NCBI GenBank assembly: GCA_025463965.1
Contig: JAODBN010000324.1
Coordinates: 1-12,146 of the forward strand
DNA length: 12,146 nt
Reading direction: 5' to 3'
Origin: Acidimicrobiaceae bacterium
Lineage (GTDB): Bacteria > Actinomycetota > Acidimicrobiia > Acidimicrobiales > Bog-793
Shown: piece after piece, positions 7,213 to 12,146 of the stretch
How the letters are laid out: every line of letters starts with the position of its first letter
Position numbering within the stretch: the stretch's first letter is position 1
Notes under the pieces: generated by a model
The model's database searches: none
Told to the model about the DNA's origin: nothing
The model's input: only the letters and a program-made list of their open reading frames with translations
Program-made: the position numbers and the translations under genes

Positions 7213-8552
7213 TCGTCAAGCCCGCCGGGGCCCAAGTCGACGGGGTGAAGAGCGAAGCGGTGGCCCCGGCGCGCCTCTTACTGCTGATGGGCTCGGGCGA
7301 GCTGGCTCCGACGATGGTCAAGGTCCACCGCTCCGCCCTGGCAAGGCTCGGCCCCGCTCCCGTACCGAGCCTGCTCCTCGCCACCCCATTCGGCTTCCAG
7401 GAGAACTCGAACGAGCTCGCGGCGCGCGCCGTCGCCTACTTCGCCGAGAGCCTCGGAACCCCACTCGAGGTGGGAGGCCTGGCGGGAGGGTCGGAATACC
7501 CAGCCGACCCGCTCGCAGCGGAACGGCTGACTTCCGCGCTTCGCCGAGCGCGCTACATCTTCTCCGGCCCGGGCAGCCCCACCTATGCCCTCGAGCACTG
7601 GCGCACGAGCGTGGTTCCCCAGCTGCTCGCCGAGAAGCTGGACCACGGCGGCGCGGTGGTGTTCGCCAGTGCCGCCGCCCTGACGCTCGGCGCCTTCACC
7701 GTCCCGGTCTATGAGATCTACAAGGTCGGGGAGGAACCTCACTGGCTGGAGGGACTGGACCTGTTGGCGCGCGCCGGCCTGAAGGTCGCCGTTGTGCCTC
7801 ACTACAACAACGCCGAGGGCGGCACTCACGACACCCGCTTTTGTTACCTCGGCGAGCGGCGTCTCCGGCTTCTTGAGGCTCAGCTCCCCGAGGACGCGTT
7901 CGTGCTCGGGATCGACGAGCACACCTCCTTGTTGCTCGACCTCGCCGCGGGAACTGCCACGGTGGGCGGGCTCGGCGTGGTGACCGTCCGCCGAGCGGGA
8001 CACTCGGTCGAGCTGACCTCGGGGACGCTGACGACCATCGCCGCGCTCGTGTCGATGTCGTACGCCGGCCCGGGCGGAGCCGGCGCTGTCGGACAGCGCG
8101 TCGACGCCGGGCCTTTGGCGCCCGACTTCGCGCCCACCGCCAGCGGCACGTCGCCCCTCGTCCAGCTGGTGCGCGACAGCGAGGCCCGCTTCGCCCAGGC
8201 GACGGCGGACCGAGACGCCGAGGCTGCGATCCGCTCGGTGCTCGAGCTCGAGGAACGCGTCAGCGACTGGGCGACAGACATCCCCGGCGGGGACGAGCTC
8301 GAGCGCGCTCGGGCGAGCGTCCGCTCGATGGTGGTGGAGCTCGGCCACCTGGCCGTCAGCGGCCTGCAGGACCCGGCCGCGGTGGTCGGTCCCTACATCG
8401 ACCTGCTCCTCGAACTTCGGGCCCAGGCGAGGGCGGCCCGACGCTTCGACCTCGCCGACCAGGTTCGCGACGGCCTCGCGGCGCTCGACGTCCAGGTGCA
8501 CGACACGCCCGAAGGAACGGGGTGGGAGCTGGCCGCGACGAAGGGTTCGTGA
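7209..8552 (+). CDS. Peptidase S51/type 1 glutamine amidotransferase-like protein fused to cysteinyl-tRNA synthetase-like C-terminal domain
   Basis: The product is 447 residues. The GTG (7209) overlaps the DUF2017 stop by GTGA with GGAGGG at 7200-7205. Residues about 20-290 look like a PepE/cyanophycinase-type fold: LLLLMGSGELAP (23-34), ATPFGFQENS (58-67), FSGPGSPTYALEHW (118-131), Ser154 in VVFASAAALTLG at the nucleophile-elbow position, His198 in VVPHYNNAEGGTHD, and GIDEHTS (234-240). A Gly/Ala-rich linker (about 290-320) leads to a helical domain (about 325-447). Its end, RAQARAARRFDLADQVRDGL and DTPEGTGWEL (432-441), matches the C-terminal tail of cysteinyl-tRNA synthetase. The HIGH and KMSKS parts of the synthetase are absent, so aminoacylation is excluded. 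Catalysis is uncertain because the elbow reads ASAAA rather than GxSAGA. It is the last gene of the plus-strand run; the true biochemical role is unknown. Confidence 0.8.
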   Translation: MIVKPAGAQVDGVKSEAVAPARLLLLMGSGELAPTMVKVHRSALARLGPAPVPSLLLATPFGFQENSNELAARAVAYFAESLGTPLEVGGLAGGSEYPADPLAAERLTSALRRARYIFSGPGSPTYALEHWRTSVVPQLLAEKLDHGGAVVFASAAALTLGAFTVPVYEIYKVGEEPHWLEGLDLLARAGLKVAVVPHYNNAEGGTHDTRFCYLGERRLRLLEAQLPEDAFVLGIDEHTSLLLDLAAGTATVGGLGVVTVRRAGHSVELTSGTLTTIAALVSMSYAGPGGAGAVGQRVDAGPLAPDFAPTASGTSPLVQLVRDSEARFAQATADRDAEAAIRSVLELEERVSDWATDIPGGDELERARASVRSMVVELGHLAVSGLQDPAAVVGPYIDLLLELRAQARAARRFDLADQVRDGLAALDVQVHDTPEGTGWELAATKGS

Positions 8553-8617
8553 GGCCTCCTCGACTCCCGGTCGGCGGGCCCTCCGCTGATAGTCTCCGGG
8601 CGCCGCGAGCAGGATCT

Positions 8618-8629
8618 CGAGCCGGCTCG
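8618..8629. repeat. 12-bp palindrome upstream of tRNA-Glu
   Basis: CGAGCCGGCTCG is a perfect palindrome 9 bp before the tRNA, flanked by GAGCA (8607-8611) and TGCTC (8633-8637), which can also pair. It could be part of a hairpin ending the upstream operon, a tRNA leader structure, or a protein site. No T-tract follows. A GATAGT (8588-8593) further upstream resembles a -10 box for the tRNA but lacks a matching -35. Confidence 0.4.
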
Positions 8630-8637
8630 GAGTGCTC

Positions 8638-8710
8638 GCCCCCATCGTCCAGCGGCCGAGGACGCTGCCCTTTCAAGGCGGAAACACGGGTTCGAATCCC
8701 GTTGGGGGCA
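8638..8710 (+). tRNA. tRNA-Glu (anticodon UUC)
   Basis: A complete 73-nt cloverleaf can be drawn. The acceptor stem pairs GCCCCCA (8638-8644) with TGGGGGC (8703-8709). The D arm is GTCC-AGCGGCCGA-GGAC. The anticodon arm CTGCC-CTTTCAA-GGCGG contains one T-G pair and anticodon TTC. The variable loop is AAAC, and the T arm is ACGGG-TTCGAAT-CCCGT with a discriminator A. The 3' CCA is not encoded, so it must be added by tRNA nucleotidyltransferase. Confidence 0.96.
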
Positions 8711-8759
8711 CGCTGTGGGCTTGGGCCCAACGCCGGTCGTCGCCCTACAGAACCCCCGC

Positions 8760-8775
8760 CAGGCCGGAAGGCCTG
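8760..8775. terminator. Hairpin between tRNA-Glu and the convergent oxidoreductase gene
   Basis: CAGGCC-GGAA-GGCCTG is a perfect 6-bp stem with a GNRA-type tetraloop. It lies 3 bp beyond the stop of the minus-strand oxidoreductase gene and downstream of the plus-strand tRNA. Its position suits a shared transcription end, but there is no T-tract on either strand, so termination is inferred from position. Confidence 0.45.
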
Positions 8776-8778
8776 CCC

Positions 8779-9699
8779 TCAGGGAATGAGGACGATCTTT
8801 CCCCGCGTGTGGCGCTTCTCGAGCTCGGTGTACGCCTCCCTGACCTGCTCGAGCGGATAGGTCTCGGCGATCGGCACCTCGATGCGACCAGATGCGACCA
8901 GCTCCGCGATCTCTGACAGGGCCTCGGTGCTGGTCGCCGCCGCGCTGCCCTCGGTCTTTACGCCGAACTCCTCGGCGGCCGCAAAGGAGATGACCGTGTC
9001 GACACGGTCCCGCTTGACCCCGAGATCGACCGCCAGCTGCACGTACTCGGGACCGAACAGGTCGATGAACGCGTCCACCCCTCGAGGAGCCGCTTGCCTG
9101 ACCCGCTCCGCGAGGCGCTCGCCGTAGCTCACCGGGATCACGCCGACCGACCTCAGCCAGTCGTGGTTGGCCTCGGAGGCGATGCCGATGACCGACGCCC
9201 CTCGCACCTTGAGCAGCTGGACCGTCATGGAGCCCACCCCACCGGCCGCGGCGGAGACGACGACCGTGTCACCGGGACCGGCGCCGACGGCACGCACTGC
9301 GGCGTAGGCGGTGGCGCCAACGACGTAGAGGGAACCGGCGATGGGCCACGACAGCCCCGGGGGCTTGCGGATCAGCTGGCCAGAGGGCACAGCGACGTAC
9401 TCGGCTTGGCTGGAGCGCCTCCAGGACCACCCGAGCACCTCGTCGCCGACGGTCCACTCCTTCACGCCGTCTCCGACCTTGCTGACAACGCCTGCGAGAT
9501 CGCTCCCCTGGCCCGACGGAAACGTGGCAGGGACGACGGTCTCCATGTAGCCCTTGCGAATGGAGGCCTCGCCCGGATTGATGGAGGCCGCCTTCACCTC
9601 GACGACCACCTCACCGGGCGCAGCGGAGGGCACCTCGACGTCTGCGACGTGGAGAACGTCGATGTCGCCGTAGTGATCAAATCGCACGGCTCTGGCCAT
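8779..9699 (-). CDS. MDR-family NADP-dependent oxidoreductase (quinone oxidoreductase-like)
   Basis: The product is 306 residues. ATG at 9697-9699 has GAGGTG (9705-9710) 5 nt upstream, so it is preferred to the longer frame opening at 9771. The N-terminal GroES-like domain contains EVKAASINPGEASIRKG (34-50), GQGSDLAGVVSKVGDG (63-78) and VGDEVLG (84-90). The nucleotide-binding Rossmann motif is AAAGGVGSMTVQLLK (150-164). The C-terminus ends with the usual ALSEIAELVASGRI and KRHTRGKIVLIP. Zinc-binding Cys clusters are absent, placing it with zeta-crystallin/QOR-type reductases rather than zinc alcohol dehydrogenases. The real substrate (quinone, enone or other) cannot be read from sequence. It lies 151 bp downstream of the DUF3052 gene and may have its own promoter there. 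Confidence 0.92.
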   Translation of the reverse strand: MARAVRFDHYGDIDVLHVADVEVPSAAPGEVVVEVKAASINPGEASIRKGYMETVVPATFPSGQGSDLAGVVSKVGDGVKEWTVGDEVLGWSWRRSSQAEYVAVPSGQLIRKPPGLSWPIAGSLYVVGATAYAAVRAVGAGPGDTVVVSAAAGGVGSMTVQLLKVRGASVIGIASEANHDWLRSVGVIPVSYGERLAERVRQAAPRGVDAFIDLFGPEYVQLAVDLGVKRDRVDTVISFAAAEEFGVKTEGSAAATSTEALSEIAELVASGRIEVPIAETYPLEQVREAYTELEKRHTRGKIVLIP

Positions 9700-9850
9700 C
9701 AGAACACCTCGCTTGCCCGCGCCCTCGCCGGCATCGTTGTCATCTGGCTGGAGAGTACCGGCGCAGCTCACGGCCCCCTCCGCACGGCGCCAAGCGACCT
9801 GGCGGTCGGCTCAGCCGCTTAATCACAGGATGCTCGTCGAAGAGGAGCGT
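9700..9850. other. Intergenic region between the DUF3052 and oxidoreductase genes
   Basis: These 151 bp hold no gene I can support. Visible are a small hairpin CGACC-TGGC-GGTCG (9795-9808) and an 11-bp near-palindrome CGGCTCAGCCG, one base past it. Either could end the minus-strand DUF3052 transcript. No clear promoter for the oxidoreductase gene was recognised. Confidence 0.35.
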
Positions 9851-10315
9851 TCAGCGGCGGGGTGGCGCCGGCGCGTGGCGCAGTTCCTTTCGCCACACGA
9901 GGCGAAGAGCGGACCAGTCCGCGTCCAGGGCCGCCACCTTGTTGTCGACCAAGCCGAGCAGCAGGGCGGGCTCGCGGACGACGCCGTCGGTGAGATCGCT
10001 CTGATGGCCGCCCGCTCGTCTCGGCCATGCTGCCCACAGCGAGGCCGAGGGGAAGATCGCCCGTGCAAGCGCCGGGAGCTGTTGGCGATAGTCCGCCGCC
10101 GTCCAGAAGAAGGCGACGATCACGCTCTTCGGCCCGAGGACCTCGTCATGGTTCGGGGGCCGCTGCAGGACCCGAGACTCGACCGTCGGTGGCAGGTCGC
10201 TCGGGACCCAGCCGCTCGGTGCTCCGAGCAGGAGCAGCTCGCCGCCGTCGGCTAGCCCGAGCTTGCGCGAGGCACCGACAGAACCACTTTGCTCGGAGCC
10301 GTCACCGGTCCCCAT
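9851..10315 (-). CDS. DUF3052 family protein
   Basis: The product is 154 residues. Its ATG (10313-10315) overlaps the TAA of the upstream ATP-grasp gene (TAATG), and it lacks a separate Shine-Dalgarno, which points to translational coupling. Typical DUF3052 features are SRKLGLADGGELLLLGAPSG (16-35) near the N-terminus, VIVAFFW in the core strand, then LWAAWPRRAGGHQSDLTDGV (93-112) and LVDNKVAALDADWSALRLVW (122-141). It is soluble, with no signal peptide. The family is of unknown function and frequent in actinobacteria. The coupling with a ligase-like gene is the only functional clue here. Confidence 0.88.
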   Translation of the reverse strand: MGTGDGSEQSGSVGASRKLGLADGGELLLLGAPSGWVPSDLPPTVESRVLQRPPNHDEVLGPKSVIVAFFWTAADYRQQLPALARAIFPSASLWAAWPRRAGGHQSDLTDGVVREPALLLGLVDNKVAALDADWSALRLVWRKELRHAPAPPRR

Positions 10316-11193
10316 TACGGCTGTTTCGCAGAGGATGCGGCGGGGGGTTCGCCGACGAGCCCCGCCAGGACCGCCGCGAACCGACCTGCGGCGCTCGGGT
10401 GGTGGGACAGGAACAGCTCGGGCTCGATGAGCTCGAGTTCCATCACCGCTGGGCCCTCGGAGGTCTCGACGAGGTCGACTCGTGCGTAGGAGAGGGGGAC
10501 CGCCACCTGGGCCAGGGCGGCGCGAGCGACCTCGAGCTCGACGGGCCGCGTCCTCGTCGGCTCCACCCGGCCCCCGTAGAGGGCTTGGACCCGGTAGTCC
10601 CCTGGTGCCGGCACCTTTCGAACCGCGTGATGGAAGTCGCCTCCGAAAAATACGAGCGACTTCTCCCCCTCGCGCACCTCTCCGACGAATGGCTGGACCA
10701 GCGCGTCGCCGGACCGCAGCAACGCGGCCAGGTGCGGGGCGAGCTCGGCCGGCGAGCCTCGACGAGTGCCGCGAGCGCCAGCGGAGACCGCCGGTTTCAC
10801 CACCGCCTCCTCCTTGATCTGCCCGAGCGCCTCGTCCTGATCCCTAAGAGCGCTCCCGCACTCGAGCATCCTGGTCGGCACCACCGGCACACCGGCGCGC
10901 GCCAGCTCGCACAGGTAGCCCTTGTGGCTGTTCGATGCCAGCACCTCGACGGGGTTCACGAACGAGGTCACCGCCGCGCACTCATGCGCCCAGGTGAGGA
11001 AGGCGGAGCGGTTGGCCGTGTAGTCCCAGGTAGTGCGGACCACGACGAGAGAGGCTGCTGACCAATCGGTGCCGGGACCCCACGAGCGCAGGGCCGCGGA
11101 GAGACCGAGACGGCCGAGCGCCGAAATCAGCAACGGGCTCTCCGACTCCGGGCGGGGCATTTCCCGGCCCGTAGCCAGGATCACGTCGGGCAA
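10315..11193 (-). CDS. ATP-grasp domain ligase, DcsG-like
   Basis: The product is 292 residues from TTG 11193, chosen because GAGGAG lies exactly 6 nt upstream and because the resulting N-terminus PDVILATGREMPRP begins at the first strand of the fold. The frame opening at 11301 adds 36 atypical residues. Landmarks: VVVRTTWDYT (50-59), FVNPVEVLASNSHKGYL (78-94), ATP-binding Lys133 in VVKPAVSAGARGT, EKSLVFFGGDFHHAVRK, and the metal-binding end YARVDLVE...VMELELIEPELFL. The RTTWDY and N-HKGYL blocks resemble O-ureido-D-serine cyclo-ligase DcsG and its many uncharacterised relatives, so it probably joins a carboxylate to an amine or similar nucleophile using ATP. No other cycloserine genes are present, so that product is not proposed. 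Confidence 0.85.
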   Translation of the reverse strand: MPDVILATGREMPRPESESPLLISALGRLGLSAALRSWGPGTDWSAASLVVVRTTWDYTANRSAFLTWAHECAAVTSFVNPVEVLASNSHKGYLCELARAGVPVVPTRMLECGSALRDQDEALGQIKEEAVVKPAVSAGARGTRRGSPAELAPHLAALLRSGDALVQPFVGEVREGEKSLVFFGGDFHHAVRKVPAPGDYRVQALYGGRVEPTRTRPVELEVARAALAQVAVPLSYARVDLVETSEGPAVMELELIEPELFLSHHPSAAGRFAAVLAGLVGEPPAASSAKQP

Positions 11194-11205
11194 CGCACGC
11201 TCCTC
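11191..11205 (-). promoter_or_regulatory. Ribosome binding site and TTG start of the ATP-grasp gene
   Basis: On the minus strand GAGGAG (11200-11205), spacer of 6 nt, then TTG (11191-11193). This places the start 36 codons inside the longest ATG-initiated frame. Confidence 0.6.
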
Positions 11206-11322
11206 ATCGCTTGTTGACTGGACATCGACCGCCCGCGCGCCCGCAAAGCAGGCAGGAGCACTCGCAGCCCAGCCTCTCAGGAAACGAGGGTGGATCACCA
11301 TTAGCCTCCAACTGGTGGCACC
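11194..11322. other. Divergent intergenic region between ATP-grasp and methyltransferase genes
   Basis: About 129 bp separate two divergent starts and should contain both promoters. TTGACT (11213-11218, plus strand) resembles a -35 box but no -10 hexamer stands at the usual spacing. No operator repeat was seen. Confidence 0.3.
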
Positions 11323-12146
11323 GTGATCAAGTACCTCGGCTCAAAGCGCAGGCTGCTCCCCGTCCTCGGAGAGCTGCTCGAGCGCTGCAAGGCGCGGACC
11401 GCCGTCGACCTGTTCACGGGTACGACTCGCGTCGCCCAGGAGTTCAAGAGGCGGGGCGCCGTCGTGACCGCGGTGGACACCGCGCGCTACGCGAAGGTCC
11501 TCGCCGACTGCCATGTGGCAACCGATGCCACTTCGCTCGATGTGGCGGAGCTCGAGGACTGCCTCGCGCAGCTGTCGGCGCTGGCGCCGCGCGAGGGGTA
11601 CTTCACCGAGACCTTTTGCCATCGTTCCCGGTTCTTCCAGCCGAGCAACGGCGCCCGCATCGACGCCATTCGCAACGCGATCGAGGTCCGCTGGCGCGGC
11701 TCGCCGCTCTACCCGGTACTGCTCACGAGCCTGCTCGAGGCGGCGGACCGAGTCGACTCGACGACGGGCGTCCAGATGGCCTACGTCAAGCAGTGGGCTC
11801 CACGCTCGTTCCGTCCGCTCGAGCTGCGGGTCCCGAACCTGATTCCTGGCGTCGGCCGGGCTCTGCACGCCGACGCACTGGAGGCCGCACACCAGCTCGA
11901 CAGGGTCGACCTCGCCTATCTCGATCCCCCCTACAACCAGCACCGCTACTACACGAACTACCACATCTGGGAGACCCTGGTCGCCTGGGACGCACCCGAG
12001 CACTACGGGGTCGCCTGCAAGCGCGTCGACGCCAGGGACCCGGCGACCAAGAGCCGTTTCAACTCGCGCCGGACGATGCCCACGGCGCTCGCCGAGGTGG
12101 TGGCGGCGGTGCGCGCAGAGGTCGTCGTGCTGTCCTACAACGACGA
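11323..12146 (+). CDS. D12-class adenine-specific DNA methyltransferase (partial, 3' end beyond window)
   Basis: An open frame of 274 codons from GTG 11323 reaches the right edge. The N-terminus IKYLGSKRRLL (2-12) and DLFTGTTRVAQEFKRRG (29-45) form the AdoMet-binding part in the order expected for alpha-class (D12/Dam-like) N6-adenine methylases. The middle has YFTETFCHRSRFFQPSNGAR (93-112), and the catalytic motif LAYLDPPYNQHRYYTNYHIW (198-217) contains DPPY at 201-204. The frame ends in VVVLSYND, close to the expected C-terminal motif, so little is missing. It transfers a methyl group to adenine in DNA; the recognition sequence cannot be inferred. No restriction endonuclease partner is in view. 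The start lacks a strong Shine-Dalgarno. Confidence 0.88.
   Translation, partial: MIKYLGSKRRLLPVLGELLERCKARTAVDLFTGTTRVAQEFKRRGAVVTAVDTARYAKVLADCHVATDATSLDVAELEDCLAQLSALAPREGYFTETFCHRSRFFQPSNGARIDAIRNAIEVRWRGSPLYPVLLTSLLEAADRVDSTTGVQMAYVKQWAPRSFRPLELRVPNLIPGVGRALHADALEAAHQLDRVDLAYLDPPYNQHRYYTNYHIWETLVAWDAPEHYGVACKRVDARDPATKSRFNSRRTMPTALAEVVAAVRAEVVVLSYND

Noticed and set aside
7278..8645. 455-codon minus-strand open frame antisense to the S51/CysRS fusion gene
   Set aside because: No recognisable domain; the plus strand encodes conserved motifs and overlaps its neighbour correctly.
8881..8900. Perfect tandem duplication of the 10-mer GATGCGACCA
   Set aside because: It lies within the oxidoreductase reading frame and encodes a normal family segment (LVASGRIEV) with the frame intact, so it is coincidence of codons, not an insertion.
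9094..9822. 242-codon plus-strand open frame over the oxidoreductase gene
   Set aside because: Gly/Asp/His-rich shadow of the MDR-family gene on the minus strand.
1..12146. CRISPR arrays, insertion sequences, transposases, rRNA or replication origins
   Set aside because: No spaced direct repeats, transposase motifs, terminal inverted repeats or rRNA-like sequence were seen.

Overview
The window is high-G+C DNA with frequent GTG and TTG starts, and its gene content is clearly actinobacterial (Actinomycetota). Diagnostic pieces are a SenX3/RegX3-type two-component pair, a ClpS-DUF2017 pair, a DUF3052 protein, and a DUF6112-like/TrbL-like conjugation pair. The lineage cannot be fixed further from sequence reading alone; a deep-branching class such as Acidimicrobiia is possible. 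Every gap between genes is shorter than 300 bp.

Layout. (1) 1-1348, minus strand: the start of a type IV secretion/conjugation-like module, with a small two-TM DUF6112-like protein followed by a TrbL/VirB6-like polytopic membrane protein that runs off the left edge. (2) About 1349-1553: a very GC-rich divergent intergenic region. (3) 1554-8552, plus strand: a tightly packed run of eight genes: sensor kinase, response regulator, ABC-2 exporter ATPase and permease, heme A synthase CtaA, ClpS, DUF2017 protein, and a peptidase S51-like protein fused to a cysteinyl-tRNA synthetase-like C-terminal domain. Four junctions are 4-nt GTGA overlaps, one is TGATG, one has a 1-nt gap, and the only real gap is 37 nt before ctaA. 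(4) 8638-8710, plus strand: tRNA-Glu(UUC). (5) 8779-11193, minus strand: an MDR-family quinone-oxidoreductase-like gene, a DUF3052 gene, and an ATP-grasp ligase resembling DcsG whose stop overlaps the DUF3052 start (TAATG). (6) 11323 to the right edge, plus strand: a partial D12-class adenine-specific DNA methyltransferase, divergent from the ATP-grasp gene.

How the genes fit together. The long plus-strand run joins signal transduction, export, cytochrome oxidase cofactor synthesis and regulated proteolysis. ABC exporter plus CtaA, and ClpS plus DUF2017, are recurrent actinobacterial neighbour pairs as far as I recall. The least familiar element is the S51-like/CysRS-tail fusion at the end of the run. 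The next are the coupled ATP-grasp/DUF3052 pair and the conjugation-type module lying directly against the housekeeping operon. Most starts were set by overlaps or Shine-Dalgarno motifs rather than by the longest open frame, because long antisense open frames are common at this base composition.
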